A stretch of 64,000 nucleotides of DNA, from assembly GCF_032108445.1 (NCBI RefSeq), contig NZ_CP134876.1, forward strand, positions 3,844,001 to 3,908,000. The letters run 5' to 3'. The first letter of the stretch is position 1. Each line of letters begins with the position of its first letter. The DNA is from Micromonospora halotolerans. GTDB lineage: Bacteria; Actinomycetota; Actinomycetes; Mycobacteriales; Micromonosporaceae. The position numbers were made by a program, and so were the translations under genes. Below are positions 41,964 through 52,335 of this stretch, piece after piece. Below the pieces are notes generated by a model that had not been told where the DNA came from, did not search any database, and worked only from the letters and a program-made list of their open reading frames with translations.

Positions 41964-43106
41964 GTGGCCAGGGACTACTACGGCATTCTCGGCGTGAGCC
42001 GGGACGCCTCCGACGACGAGATCAAGCGCGCCTACCGCAAGCTGGCGCGGCAGTTCCACCCGGACGTCAATCCGGACCCGGAGGCACAGGAGAAGTTCAA
42101 GGACATCAACGCCGCGTACGAGGTCCTCTCGGACGATCGGAAACGGCAGATCGTCGACCTGGGTGGCGACCCGCTCGCCCCGGGCGGCGGGGGCGCGGGT
42201 CCGGGTGGTCCGGGCGGCGCCGGCCCGTTCGTCGGCTTCCAGGACATCATGGACGCCTTCTTCGGCGGGGCGGCGGGCGGCAGCCGCGGCCCGCGGCCGC
42301 GTACCCGGCCGGGCGCCGACGCGATCCTGCGGCTGGAGCTGGACCTGAACGAGACGGCGTTCGGCGTCGAGGCGCCGATCACCGTCGACACCGCCGTGCT
42401 CTGCACCACCTGCTCCGGCGCGGGCACCGCGGCGGGCACCCACCTGGCCACCTGCGAGGCGTGCGGCGGCCGGGGCGAGGTGCAGTCGGTGCAGCGGACC
42501 TTCCTCGGCCAGGTGGTCTCGGCCCGGCCGTGCACGGTCTGCCAGGGCTACGGCACCACCATCCCGCACCCCTGCCCGACCTGCGCGGGCGACGGCCGGG
42601 TGCGCACCCGGCGCTCGCTCACCGTCAAGATCCCGGCGGGCGTCGAGGACGGCATGCGGATCCGGCTGGCCCAGCAGGGCGAGGTCGGTCCGGGCGGCGG
42701 CACCGCCGGCGACCTCTACGTGGAGATCCACGAGCGGCCGCACGACGTCTACTCCCGCAAGGGCGACGACCTGCACTGCCGGGTCACCGTGCCGATGACC
42801 GCGGCCGCGCTCGGCACCCGGCTGACCATCAAGACCCTGGACAGCGAGGAGACGGTCGACGTCAAGTCGGGCACCCAGCCGGGCAGCACCCTGCGGCTGC
42901 GCGCCCGGGGCGTACCGCACCTGCGCGGCACCGGCCGGGGCGACCTCTACGTCCACCTGGACGTGCGGACCCCGACCAAGCTCGACGCCGACCAGGAGCG
43001 GATGCTGCGCGACTTCGCCAAGACCCGCGGCGAGGAGGTCGCCGAGCTGACCAAGCAGGGCGGCTTCTTCTCCCGGATGCGCGACGCCTTCAACGGGCAC
43101 GCCTGA
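41964..43106 (+). CDS. dnaJ: Chaperone DnaJ (DnaJ2-type)
   Basis: A 380-residue Hsp40. Order: J domain ([31 protein letters not shown] with HPD), Gly-rich linker, zinc-finger domain with four CxxCxGxG-type repeats ([32 protein letters not shown]; about 140-205), and the C-terminal substrate-binding domains. This is the HrcA-linked second DnaJ of actinobacteria. GTG 41964 gives the family start [14 protein letters not shown] 41946, six codons earlier, is possible. rsmE begins 1 bp after the stop. Confidence 0.95.
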   Translation: MARDYYGILGVSRDASDDEIKRAYRKLARQFHPDVNPDPEAQEKFKDINAAYEVLSDDRKRQIVDLGGDPLAPGGGGAGPGGPGGAGPFVGFQDIMDAFFGGAAGGSRGPRPRTRPGADAILRLELDLNETAFGVEAPITVDTAVLCTTCSGAGTAAGTHLATCEACGGRGEVQSVQRTFLGQVVSARPCTVCQGYGTTIPHPCPTCAGDGRVRTRRSLTVKIPAGVEDGMRIRLAQQGEVGPGGGTAGDLYVEIHERPHDVYSRKGDDLHCRVTVPMTAAALGTRLTIKTLDSEETVDVKSGTQPGSTLRLRARGVPHLRGTGRGDLYVHLDVRTPTKLDADQERMLRDFAKTRGEEVAELTKQGGFFSRMRDAFNGHA

Positions 43107-43107
43107 G

Positions 43108-43842
43108 GTGTCGGCGCCGCTGTTCCTGGTCGAGGCGCTGCCCACCGGTGACACGCTGACGCTGGACGGCCCCGAGGGGCACCACGCGGCCACCGTGCAG
43201 CGGCTGCGCGTCGGCGAGGAGCTGCTGCTCGCCGACGGGCGGGGCGGCACGGCCGGCGCCGTGGTCACGGCCGTCGGCAAGGGCACCCTCGACCTCCGGG
43301 TCACCTCCCGCGGGTACGAGGACGCGTCCGTCCCCCGGCTGGTCGTGGTGCAGGGCATCGCCAAGGGTGACCGGGGCGAGCTGGCCGTGCAGGCGATGAC
43401 CGAGGTCGGCGTGGACGAGATCGTCCCGTGGGCGGCGTCCCGCTCGGTGACCCAGTGGCGCGGCGAGCGGGGCGTACGCGCCCGGGAGAAGTGGGCGGCC
43501 ACCGCCCGGGAGGCCGCCAAGCAGGCCCGCCGCCCGTGGCTGCCGGTGGTGGCCGGCACGCCCGACGAGTCCACCACCACGGTGGCCCGGCGGATCTCCG
43601 GCGCGGCCGCCGCGTTCGTCCTGCATGAGGAGGCCGACGAGCGGCTGACCACGGGCGCCCTGCCCGACACCGGCGAGATCGTCCTGGTGGTCGGCCCCGA
43701 GGGCGGCATCGCCCCCACCGAGCTGTCGGCGTTCCGCGAAGCCGGCGCCCGTGCCGTGCGGCTCGGCCCCTCGGTGCTGCGCACGTCGACGGCCGGCGTG
43801 GCCGCGCTCAGCGTGCTGTCCACCCGCCTCGGTCGCTGGTAG
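43108..43842 (+). CDS. rsmE: 16S rRNA (uracil-1498-N3)-methyltransferase
   Basis: A 244-residue SPOUT methyltransferase that modifies U1498 of 16S rRNA. The N-terminal PUA-like domain is followed by the knotted domain with VVGPEGGIAPTELSAF and LGPSVLRTSTAGVAALSVL, which form the SAM-binding trefoil knot. It starts at GTG 43108, one base after the dnaJ stop region, in the usual hrcA-dnaJ-rsmE order. Confidence 0.95.
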   Translation: MSAPLFLVEALPTGDTLTLDGPEGHHAATVQRLRVGEELLLADGRGGTAGAVVTAVGKGTLDLRVTSRGYEDASVPRLVVVQGIAKGDRGELAVQAMTEVGVDEIVPWAASRSVTQWRGERGVRAREKWAATAREAAKQARRPWLPVVAGTPDESTTTVARRISGAAAAFVLHEEADERLTTGALPDTGEIVLVVGPEGGIAPTELSAFREAGARAVRLGPSVLRTSTAGVAALSVLSTRLGRW

Positions 43843-43895
43843 CCCGGCCGGTCCTCCGCGCTCGCGGGTGACCCCGGGCACCTCTCGCATCCGCC

Positions 43896-43962
43896 TTTGC
43901 TCTGCAGCCATCGACGCACCACCTCTCTGAGGGTGGCGCTGCGTAGGTGGCTGCAGAGCAAA
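43896..43962. repeat. Large inverted repeat between rsmE and an SDR gene
   Basis: TTTGCTCTGCAGCCA (43896-43910) and TGGCTGCAGAGCAAA (43948-43962) are perfect 15-bp arms; ACGCA/TGCGT and CCACC/GGGTGG continue the stem inward. It could act as a convergent terminator for rsmE (+) and the SDR gene (-), though it has no T-run and looks like a mobile or dispersed palindrome. Confidence 0.8.
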
Positions 43963-44014
43963 GCGAGCGCGGCAGGGGGGCCCGCGCTCCCGTCGGACGC
44001 GCGCCCGGCCGGCG

Positions 44015-44776
44015 TCAGGTGCGCAGGTAGGAGGCGCCGTTGAGGTCGACGATGGTGCCGGAGGCCCACTCGGCCTCGGGGCTGGCCAGCCAGTGCACCG
44101 CCGCGGCGATCTCCTCGGGGCGGGCCACCCGGTTGAACGGGGACTGGGCGCGAATGGCCGCGCCCCGCTCGCCGCTCAGGTGGGTGGTGGTCATGTCGGT
44201 CGCCACGAAGCCCGGCGCGACCGTCGCCACCGCGATCCCGTACGGGGCCAGGGCCAGCGCCAACGACTGACCGAGCGCGTTCAGCCCCGCCTTGCTCGCC
44301 CCGTACGCGGGCTGCTCCGGCTCGCCCCGGAAGGCGCCCCGGGACGACACGTTCACGATCCGGCCGCCCCGCTCGCGCATGTGCTGGGCGGCGCACCAGG
44401 TGACGTTCGCGGCGCCGGTCAGGTTGGTCTCCAGGACCAGCCGCCACTGCTCCTGCCACTGGTCGTACGTGTTCCCGAAGACCGGGTGGGGCAGGTCGCG
44501 GGGGCCGTAGACGCCGGCGTTGTTGACCAGGACGTCGATGCCGCCCAGGCGACGCGCCGCCTCGTCCACCATGGCCCGCACGGCCTCCGGGTCGGCCAGG
44601 TCGGCGCGGACCACCACGTGCCCGTCGCCGGGCAGCTCGGCGCGCAGCGCCTCGGCCAACTCCGCGGAGTCCCGGTGGTGGACGGCCACCCGGTCCCCGC
44701 CCTTCGCGAACGCCCGCGCCACCGCACGGCCGATGCCGCGCGAGGCCCCCGTCACCAGTACCGCCCGTCCCGCCAT
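44015..44776 (-). CDS. Short-chain dehydrogenase/reductase
   Basis: A 253-residue classical SDR. TGASRGIG is near the N-terminus, NNAGVYGPRD near 85, Ser in VNVSSRGAF, and YGASKAGLNALGQSLA provides Tyr and Lys; WASGTIVDLNGASYLRT closes the fold. VAVHHRDS after strand 2 suggests NADP. The substrate is unknown. ATG 44776 is chosen because CAGGAT on the minus strand (44789-44784) is 7 nt upstream; ATG 44785 is the alternative. Confidence 0.9.
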   Translation of the reverse strand: MAGRAVLVTGASRGIGRAVARAFAKGGDRVAVHHRDSAELAEALRAELPGDGHVVVRADLADPEAVRAMVDEAARRLGGIDVLVNNAGVYGPRDLPHPVFGNTYDQWQEQWRLVLETNLTGAANVTWCAAQHMRERGGRIVNVSSRGAFRGEPEQPAYGASKAGLNALGQSLALALAPYGIAVATVAPGFVATDMTTTHLSGERGAAIRAQSPFNRVARPEEIAAAVHWLASPEAEWASGTIVDLNGASYLRT

Positions 44777-44803
44777 GCCGGCCATCCTGCCGCACCCAAT
44801 CCC

Positions 44804-44860
44804 GTGGTTAGGAAGGGGCCCTTCCTATGCACGAGGCGTTAACAGGGGGCCCTTCCTTAC
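44804..44860 (+). repeat. Bipartite GGGGCCC repeat, copy B
   Basis: AGGAAGGGGCCCTTCCT, an 8-nt spacer, GGCGTTAAC, then AGGGGGCCCTTCCTTAC. It is the same bipartite element as copy A at 36179-36234 but in the opposite orientation. Its right end supplies the first bases of the -10 box of the HIT gene (TACACT, 44858-44863). Confidence 0.85.
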
Positions 44861-44869
44861 ACTGCCCCG

Positions 44870-45220
44870 ATGGGAACCGACTGCCTGTTCTGCCGGATCG
44901 TCACCGGGGAGATCCCGGCCACCATCGTCCGCGAGACCGCCACCACGCTGGCGTTCCGGGACATCGACCCGAAGGCGCCCACCCACGTGCTGGTGATCTC
45001 CAAGGAGCACTATGCGGACGTGGCCACCCTGGCCCAGGGCGACCCGGGCCTGGCCGGTGAGCTGCTGGGCACCGCCGCCGTGGTGGCCGAGGAGGAGGGG
45101 CTGACCGTGGACGGCTTCCGGCTCATGTTCAACACCGGCCCGTACGGCGGTCAGGAGGTCTTCCACGTGCACGCGCACCTGCTGGGCGGCGCGCCGCTCG
45201 GCCCGATGCTCTGCCGCTGA
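44870..45220 (+). CDS. HIT family hydrolase (HINT-like)
   Basis: A 116-residue HIT protein that hydrolyses nucleoside phosphoramidates or AMP conjugates. The opening CLFCRIVTGEIPA and the triad FHVHAHLLGG (HxHxH) are diagnostic; the two N-terminal Cys may bind zinc. ATG 44870 has TACACT 6 nt upstream and no Shine-Dalgarno sequence, so it is leaderless. That -10 box is formed partly by a dispersed repeat. The serine-hydrolase gene follows by 21 bp with its own -10. Confidence 0.95.
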   Translation: MGTDCLFCRIVTGEIPATIVRETATTLAFRDIDPKAPTHVLVISKEHYADVATLAQGDPGLAGELLGTAAVVAEEEGLTVDGFRLMFNTGPYGGQEVFHVHAHLLGGAPLGPMLCR

Positions 45221-45241
45221 CGCGCTGCCTAGACTGCCTTC

Positions 45242-46618
45242 ATGATCACGGTGCATGACCGGCTCGGCCGGATGGTGCGGCAGGCGCAGGCCCACGGGCG
45301 GATCCCGGCGGTGTCAGCCGCCCTGCACCGGGCCGACCGGCCGCTCTGGACCTGCACGGTCGGCGGGACCGGCAACGACACCGCGCTCGGGCCGGAGTCG
45401 GTCTTCCGGATCGGCTCGGTCACCAAGACCTTCACGGCGGTGCTGGCCATGCAGTGCCGCGACGAGGGGCTCCTCGACCTGGACGACCCGATCGGGCGGC
45501 ACCTCGACCTGCCGGCGCACGGCGAGCTGACCGTACGCCGGCTGTTGTCGCACACCGCGGGCCTGCAGCGCGAGCCGCACGGCGACGTCTGGGACAGCCT
45601 CCGCGCGCCCGACGTCGGCGAGCTGCTCGCCGACCTGGCCCGGGTGGAGCGGGTGCTGCCCAGCGGCCGGCGGTACCACTACTCCAACCTCGGCATGGCC
45701 CTGCTCGGCGAGGCGGTCGCCCGGCTGCGCGGCGGCACCTGGGCCGAGGTGCTGGCCGAGCGGGTGCTCGCCCCGCTCGGGCTGACCGCCACCGGCACCA
45801 CGCCGGGCGACCGGGCGGCGACCGGGTTCCTGGTCGACGCGTACTCCGACGAGGCCCGTCCGGAGCCGCCGGCCGACTTCGGCGCGGTGGCCCCCGCCGC
45901 GCAGCTCTGGAGCACCGCGCCGGACATGGCCCGCTGGGCCGCGTTCCTGGCCGACCCGGCCGCGCTGGACCCGGCGGGCGCGGTGCTCGCGCCGGCCACC
46001 CTCGACGAGATGCGCTGGCCGCTCACCACCACCGACGAGACGCTCTGGGCGGGCGGCTTCGGCCTCGGGCTGATCCTGGTGCCGCAGCCGGAGCGGGTGA
46101 TGCACGTGGGGCACGACGGGGCCATGCCCGGTTTCCTGGCCGCCGTCTACGGCCGGCGCGGCGGGGACGGCACGGCCGGCGCGATGGGCTGCGCGGTGCT
46201 CGGTTCCTCCGGCACCGGCGTGGAGGTCTTCGAGCTGCCGCACCGGCTGCTCGCTACCGCCGCCGAGCACGACCCGGCCGACGTCGAGCCGTGGCGGCCC
46301 GGCGCGCCCGCCCCGGAGCACCTGCGTGGCCTGCTCGGCCGGTGGTGGGGCGAGGGCTTCGAGTACGTCTTCGCCTGGCACGACGGGGCGCTGCGGGCCC
46401 GGGGCGCGGACGACCCGGCCGGCAAGCCGCCCGCGGTGTTCGCCCCGGTGCCGGACCGGCCGGACGTGTTCCGCACGGTCGCCGGCCGGGAGGTGGGCGA
46501 GCTGCTCCGGCTGACCCGGGACGAGCGCGGCGCGGTGGTCCGCATGCACTGGGCCACCTACCGCTTCACCCGGCATCAGGAGACCTTCGAGGGGTACGAC
46601 TTCCGCGCCGGCAGCTGA
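45242..46618 (+). CDS. Serine hydrolase (beta-lactamase class C / DD-peptidase-like)
   Basis: A 458-residue protein. The catalytic SxxK is SVTK (about residues 58-61), the Tyr-x-Asn motif is YSN in RRYHYSNLGMALLGEAV, and HVGHDGAMPGF is in the place of the third (K/H-x-G) motif. The C-terminal 110 residues form a separate beta-rich domain. No signal peptide is visible, so it is probably cytoplasmic and acts on an ester or peptide of unknown identity rather than on beta-lactams. ATG 45242 follows TAGACT by 6 nt (leaderless). A perfect 9-bp stem follows (46628-46653). Confidence 0.9.
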   Translation: MITVHDRLGRMVRQAQAHGRIPAVSAALHRADRPLWTCTVGGTGNDTALGPESVFRIGSVTKTFTAVLAMQCRDEGLLDLDDPIGRHLDLPAHGELTVRRLLSHTAGLQREPHGDVWDSLRAPDVGELLADLARVERVLPSGRRYHYSNLGMALLGEAVARLRGGTWAEVLAERVLAPLGLTATGTTPGDRAATGFLVDAYSDEARPEPPADFGAVAPAAQLWSTAPDMARWAAFLADPAALDPAGAVLAPATLDEMRWPLTTTDETLWAGGFGLGLILVPQPERVMHVGHDGAMPGFLAAVYGRRGGDGTAGAMGCAVLGSSGTGVEVFELPHRLLATAAEHDPADVEPWRPGAPAPEHLRGLLGRWWGEGFEYVFAWHDGALRARGADDPAGKPPAVFAPVPDRPDVFRTVAGREVGELLRLTRDERGAVVRMHWATYRFTRHQETFEGYDFRAGS

Positions 46619-46627
46619 TCTCCGGGC

Positions 46628-46653
46628 GCCGGCGGAGGGTCTGTTCCGCCGGC
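46628..46653 (+). terminator. Stem-loop after the serine hydrolase gene
   Basis: GCCGGCGGA (46628-46636) pairs with TCCGCCGGC (46645-46653) 10 bp after the stop and ahead of the phoH promoter region, which contains TACGAT at about 46699. Confidence 0.65.
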
Positions 46654-46782
46654 TTGCGCCGGACGGAAATGGGCGCGGTGCCGCGGGTGTTGACCCGATA
46701 CGATGGGAGTCACGACCGCCGCGCCAGCAGGGCCCGGCGCCGAGTTCGAGAGCAGGTGGCGTAGGGCCCGTCGGCCCGACCT

Positions 46783-47841
<1,059 letters not shown>

Positions 47842-47859
47842 TCCGACAGAGGAAGACAG

Positions 47860-48333
47860 TTGTCCATCGAGATCGCCAACGAGTCCGGCGCCGACGTCGA
47901 CACCGACGCCGTGCTCGCCGTCGCCCGGCACGCCCTCGACGAGATGGGGGTCAACCCCCTCGCCGAGCTCTCCGTGCTGCTGGTCGACATCGAATACATG
48001 TCGGAGCTGAACCACCGCTGGATGGGTGGCGACGGCCCGACCGACGTGCTCGCCTTCCCCATGGACGAGGGCAGCGTCGACCACGGCCCGGGGGAGAGCT
48101 CCCCGGCCGGCGGTGAGCCGGCTCTGCTCGGCGACATCGTGCTCTGCCCGGAGGTGGCGGCCAAGCAGGCGGCCGCCGCCGGGCACACCACCGCCGACGA
48201 GCTGCACCTGCTCACCGTGCACGGCGTGCTGCACCTGCTCGGCTACGACCACGCCGAGCCGGAGGAGGAGCGGGAGATGTTCGGTCTCCAGGCCCGGCTG
48301 CTGGCCAGCTGGCGGTCGACCCGATCGCAGTGA
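47860..48333 (+). CDS. ybeY: Endoribonuclease YbeY
   Basis: A 157-residue zinc endoribonuclease for 16S rRNA 3'-end maturation. The zinc motif [11 protein letters not shown] (H-x3-H-x5-H, about 121-131) is intact and [12 protein letters not shown] precedes it. The start is TTG 47860, after GAGGAAGACAG; no ATG or GTG gives a full-length product. The stop overlaps the next GTG by 4 bp. Confidence 0.96.
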   Translation: MSIEIANESGADVDTDAVLAVARHALDEMGVNPLAELSVLLVDIEYMSELNHRWMGGDGPTDVLAFPMDEGSVDHGPGESSPAGGEPALLGDIVLCPEVAAKQAAAAGHTTADELHLLTVHGVLHLLGYDHAEPEEEREMFGLQARLLASWRSTRSQ

Positions 48334-49718
48334 TCACCACCCTGGCGGCCGTCGGCGCACCCGCCGGCCTGCCCGATCTCACCCTCCTCGTCGTCGCGGC
48401 GGGGCTGGTGGTGCTCGCCGGCCTCATCGCGATGACCGAGGCCGCGCTGGCCGCCGTCTCGCCGGCTCGGGCCGCCGAGCTGGCCCGGGACGGCGCGCGC
48501 GGCGCGCGTACCCTCCAGGCGGTCGCCGGCGACGTGGTCCGCCACCTCAACCTGCTGCTCCTGCTCCGGCTGCTGGCCGAGCTGACCGCCACCACGCTGG
48601 TCGCGCTCGTGGCGGTGGACACCTTCGGCGCCGGCTGGCGGGCCGCCCTGGTCACCGCCGGGGCGATGACCGTGGTCAGCTTCGTGGTGGTCGGCGTGGC
48701 GCCGCGCACCCTGGGGCGGCAGCACGCCTACGCGGTGGGCCGCGCGGTCGCGCCGCTGGTGCGCTGGCTGGGCCGGGCGCTCAACCCGCTGGCCTCGCTG
48801 CTCATCCTCATCGGCAACGCGGTCACCCCGGGGCGCGGCTTCCGCGAGGGGCCGTTCGCCACCCAGGTCGAGCTGCGTGAGCTGGTCGACCTGGCCGAGC
48901 AGCGCGGCGTCGTCGAGCACGGCGAGCGACAGATGATCCACTCGGTCTTCGCGCTCGGCGACACCATCGCCCGTGAGGTGATGGTGCCCCGGACCGAGAT
49001 GGTGTGGATAGAGGATCGCAAGACCCTCGCCCAGGCGCTGGCGCTCTTCCTGCGTTCCGGTTTCTCCCGCATCCCGGTGATCGGCGAGAACGTCGACGAC
49101 GTGCTCGGCGTGCTCTACCTCAAGGACCTGATCCGGCGGATCCAGGGCGCCCCGGAGGCCCGGCAGACGCCGGTGGCCGAGCTGATGCGCCCGGCGACCT
49201 TCGTGCCCGAGTCCAAGCCGGTCGACGACCTGCTCTCCGAGATGCAGGCGGCCCGCAACCACCTGGTCATCGTCGTGGACGAGTACGGCGGCACCGGCGG
49301 CCTCGTCACCATCGAGGACATCCTGGAGGAGATCGTCGGCGAGATCACCGACGAGTACGATGTCGAACGCCCGCCGGTCGAACGCCTGGCGGACGGGGCC
49401 GTGCGGGTGACCGCGCGGCTGCCGGTGGAGAATCTGGGCGAGCTGTTCGACACGGACCTGCCCACCGACGAGGTGGAGACGGTCGGTGGCCTGCTCGCCC
49501 AGGCGCTCGGCCGGGTGCCGATCCCCGGTTCCGGGGCCCAGGTGGCCGGGCTGCGGCTGATCGCCGAGGGCACCACCGGGCGGCGCAACCGGATCGACAC
49601 CGTGCTGGTCAGCCGGGTCGAGCCGGGCGACGCGCCGGACAGCGCGGGGCACGGCGAGCAGGCCGATCCCCGTGGCAACCAGAACCGTTCCGAGGAGAGG
49701 CAACCCGCCGATGCCTGA
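48330..49718 (+). CDS. CNNM/CBS-domain transporter (hemolysin C family)
   Basis: A 462-residue membrane protein. It has a CNNM (DUF21) transmembrane domain with four helices (about 10-170), a paired CBS module ([73 protein letters not shown]) and a C-terminal CorC/HlyC domain (about 365-435). Relatives export magnesium or regulate its balance; hemolysis is a historic label. GTG 48330 overlaps the ybeY stop. The end overlaps the next start by 8 bp. Confidence 0.93.
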   Translation: MITTLAAVGAPAGLPDLTLLVVAAGLVVLAGLIAMTEAALAAVSPARAAELARDGARGARTLQAVAGDVVRHLNLLLLLRLLAELTATTLVALVAVDTFGAGWRAALVTAGAMTVVSFVVVGVAPRTLGRQHAYAVGRAVAPLVRWLGRALNPLASLLILIGNAVTPGRGFREGPFATQVELRELVDLAEQRGVVEHGERQMIHSVFALGDTIAREVMVPRTEMVWIEDRKTLAQALALFLRSGFSRIPVIGENVDDVLGVLYLKDLIRRIQGAPEARQTPVAELMRPATFVPESKPVDDLLSEMQAARNHLVIVVDEYGGTGGLVTIEDILEEIVGEITDEYDVERPPVERLADGAVRVTARLPVENLGELFDTDLPTDEVETVGGLLAQALGRVPIPGSGAQVAGLRLIAEGTTGRRNRIDTVLVSRVEPGDAPDSAGHGEQADPRGNQNRSEERQPADA

Positions 49719-50097
49719 GTCACCCGCCGTGCCGGCCGCCCGGCCCACCCCGTCCGACCCGGGCGAGCTGAGCGCCGAGGACGGCAAGCTGGTCGTCCTG
49801 GCCCGGGGCGCGCGGGGCCGGGTCGGCGCCGTGGAGGGCGCGGCGGTCCGCGACCAGGACGGCCGGACGTACGCGGCGGCCAGCGTGGCGCTGCCGTCGC
49901 TGGCCCTGACCGCGCTCCAGCTCGCGGTCGCCTCGGCGGTGGCCGCCGGCGCGAGCCGGCTGGAGGCCGCCGTCGTGGTGACCGAGGCCTCGACGCTGGA
50001 CGGCGCGGGGCACGCCGCGGTCCGGGACCTCTCCGCCGACGCGCCGATCCACGTGGCCGCGCCGGACGGCACCGTCCTCGGCACGGTGGTCGAGTGA
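49711..50097 (+). CDS. Cytidine-deaminase-fold protein lacking zinc ligands
   Basis: A 128-residue protein between the CNNM and era genes, a place that actinobacteria often fill with a so-called cytidine deaminase. The fold pattern is present: [53 protein letters not shown], then AAVVVTEAS. But there is no HAE or CAE and no PCxxC; the protein contains no cysteine at all. It is therefore unlikely to deaminate. It is probably a pseudoenzyme of the same fold, coupled to era by a 4-bp overlap. Confidence 0.8.
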   Translation: MPESPAVPAARPTPSDPGELSAEDGKLVVLARGARGRVGAVEGAAVRDQDGRTYAAASVALPSLALTALQLAVASAVAAGASRLEAAVVVTEASTLDGAGHAAVRDLSADAPIHVAAPDGTVLGTVVE

Positions 50098-50990
50098 CCC
50101 AGGTTCAGCCGCGTCCCTACCGGGCCGGCTTCGGCTGCTTCGTCGGCCGGCCGAACGCGGGCAAGTCGACGCTGACCAATGCGATCGTCGGCACCAAGAT
50201 CGCAATCACCTCGAGCAAGCCGCAGACCACCCGGCACATCATCCGGGCCGTGCTGCACCGGCCGGAGTCCCAGCTCGTGCTGGTCGACACCCCGGGCCTG
50301 CACCGCCCCCGCACGCTGCTCGGCGAGCGGCTGAACGACCTGGTCCGGGAGACCTGGAGCGAGGTCGACGTGATCGGCCTCTGCATCCCGGCGAACGAGC
50401 CGATCGGGCGGGGCGACCGGTTCATCACCGGCGAGCTGGCCAGCCTGCGGGCCACCGTGCTGGCCGTGGTCACCAAGACCGACCTGGTGGACAAGAAGCG
50501 GCTGGCCGAGCAGTTGCTCGCGGTGAGCGAGCTGGGGGAGTTCGCCGACGTGGTGCCGGTGAGCGCCGTCTCGGGCCACCAGGTGGACACGCTGGTCGAC
50601 GTGATGACCGGCTACCTGCCGGAGTCGCCGCAGCTCTACCCGGACGACATGCTCACCGACGACCCGGAGCAGGTGCTCGTGGCCGAGCTGGTCCGGGAGG
50701 CCGCCCTGGAGGGCGTCCGGGACGAGCTGCCGCACTCCATCGCCGTCGTGGTCGAGGAGATGATCCCCGAGGGCGACGTCACGAAGATCTACGCCGACGT
50801 GTACGTGGAGCGATCGAGTCAGAAGGCGATCGTCATCGGTCACCGGGGCAGCCGGCTCAAGCAGGTGGGCATCACGGCCCGCCGGCAGATCGAGGAGCTG
50901 CTCGGCACCCGCGTCTACCTGGACCTGCACGTCCGGGTCGCGAAGGACTGGCAGCGCGACCCGAAGCAGCTGCGCAAGCTCGGCTTCTGA
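50094..50990 (+). CDS. era: GTPase Era
   Basis: A 298-residue GTPase that binds the 3' end of 16S rRNA during 30S assembly. The G domain has [10 protein letters not shown] (about residues 16-25), DTPGL and TKTD; the C-terminal KH domain contains the motif [23 protein letters not shown] 50094 overlaps the upstream stop by 4 bp. It continues the phoH-ybeY-CNNM-CDA-era order usual in actinobacteria. Confidence 0.97.
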   Translation: MTQVQPRPYRAGFGCFVGRPNAGKSTLTNAIVGTKIAITSSKPQTTRHIIRAVLHRPESQLVLVDTPGLHRPRTLLGERLNDLVRETWSEVDVIGLCIPANEPIGRGDRFITGELASLRATVLAVVTKTDLVDKKRLAEQLLAVSELGEFADVVPVSAVSGHQVDTLVDVMTGYLPESPQLYPDDMLTDDPEQVLVAELVREAALEGVRDELPHSIAVVVEEMIPEGDVTKIYADVYVERSSQKAIVIGHRGSRLKQVGITARRQIEELLGTRVYLDLHVRVAKDWQRDPKQLRKLGF

Positions 50991-51182
50991 CCCCGTACGC
51001 CCCGACCGCCGGTCCCGGATCCCCGGGGCCGGCGGTCCGCGTTCCGGCGGGTGCCGGCCTGGCCGCGATCGGTCGGCTTTGTGCGATGTTTCACTTTTGA
51101 CCCCGGGTCCCGCACCGTTTCGTCCGGCCGAGTCGGAGGGTAGGGAGGCGTTGCTCCCTGTCCCCGACGCCCCCGCGAGCTG

Positions 51183-52322
51183 ATGCGAAACCGCTATCTC
51201 GACCTGCTCCGCTCCCTGGCCATCGTGCGCGTCGTCGTCTACCACGTCACCGGATGGGCGACGCTGACCCTGATCTTCCCGGCCATGTCGGTGATGTTCG
51301 CGCTCGCGGGCTCGCTGATGGCCGCGTCGCTGGACCGGAGCGGCGTACCGGCCGTGGGGCGGCGACTGCGCCGGCTGCTGCCGTCGCTCTGGGTGCTCGC
51401 CGTGGTCTTCGTGCCGGCCATGCTGCTCACCGGGCTGGCGCTCACCCCGAAGGTGCTGCTCTGGCTTCTTCCGGTGAGCGACCCGCCGGCCAACTACTGG
51501 GGCGGCCTCGCGCTCAGCCCGATCTGGTACCTGCGGGACTACCTGTGGTTCGTGCTGGCCTCGCCGGTGGCCCTCCGGCTGTTCCGCCGGGCCCCGCTGC
51601 CCACCCTGCTGGCCCCGTACGCGCTGCTCGCGGCGATCGAGTTCGGCGTGCTGGCGAACCCGCCGACCCTGCTGCGCGAGTTCGGCCTGTACTTCGGGGC
51701 GTGGCTGCTCGGCTTCGCCCACCACGAGGGCCTGCTGCGCCGCACGGCCAACCGGGTGCTCGTCCCGCTCGCGCTCGCCCTCGGCGCGGCCGGGCTGGGT
51801 TGGATCTTCACGCATCCCGGCCCGCGCGGCCACGACCTGAACGACATCCACCTGGGCAACGCGCTCTGGTCGGCGGCGTTCATCCTGGTGGCGATCGGCC
51901 GGGCGCCGGCCGGGGCGGCCTGGGTCGACCGCACCCCGGTGCTGGGCCGGGTGGTCACCGTGCTGAACCGGCGCGCGCTGACCGTCTACCTCTGGCACAT
52001 GCCGTTCGTGGTGGCGCTCACCCCGCTGGTCGACGTGGTCGGCTGGTCGCACCAGGACCTGCTCGGGCTGGCGATCCGGGTGGCGCTGGTGTTCGCGCTG
52101 GTGGGCGTGGTCACCCTGCTGGTCGGCTGGGTCGAGGACCGGGCCGCCCGGCGTACCCCGGAACTGGTGCCGGGGCGCCCCCGGCGGACCCTGGCCGAGC
52201 GGGCGGCGGCCGCACCGGCCAGCCCGGCGCCCGCCGGAGCGGGAACCGAACTGGCGACCGCGGGCGCCCGGGTGCCGGGCCCGCGCCGCGCGCCGGAGCG
52301 GTCCGGCCGCGTCCCGGGCTGA
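51183..52322 (+). CDS. Membrane acyltransferase (family 3)
   Basis: A 379-residue integral membrane protein with about ten helices. It opens RYLDLLRSLAIVRVVVYHVTGW, the acyltransferase-3 start with the catalytic-region His, and later has YLRDYLWFVLASP and RRALTVYLWHMPFVVAL. Such enzymes transfer acyl groups to extracellular sugars or lipids; the acceptor is unknown. The last 55 residues are a Pro/Ala/Arg-rich cytoplasmic tail. It is inserted between era and recO together with the DUF4097 gene. The 192 bp upstream show no clear promoter or repeat. Confidence 0.88.
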   Translation: MRNRYLDLLRSLAIVRVVVYHVTGWATLTLIFPAMSVMFALAGSLMAASLDRSGVPAVGRRLRRLLPSLWVLAVVFVPAMLLTGLALTPKVLLWLLPVSDPPANYWGGLALSPIWYLRDYLWFVLASPVALRLFRRAPLPTLLAPYALLAAIEFGVLANPPTLLREFGLYFGAWLLGFAHHEGLLRRTANRVLVPLALALGAAGLGWIFTHPGPRGHDLNDIHLGNALWSAAFILVAIGRAPAGAAWVDRTPVLGRVVTVLNRRALTVYLWHMPFVVALTPLVDVVGWSHQDLLGLAIRVALVFALVGVVTLLVGWVEDRAARRTPELVPGRPRRTLAERAAAAPASPAPAGAGTELATAGARVPGPRRAPERSGRVPG

Positions 52323-52335
52323 CCCGCGGCCGGCC

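Noticed and set aside
40854..44795. A 1313-codon minus-strand frame over hrcA, dnaJ and rsmE
   Set aside because: Entirely antisense to well-identified genes; only its far end overlaps the real SDR gene, in a different frame.
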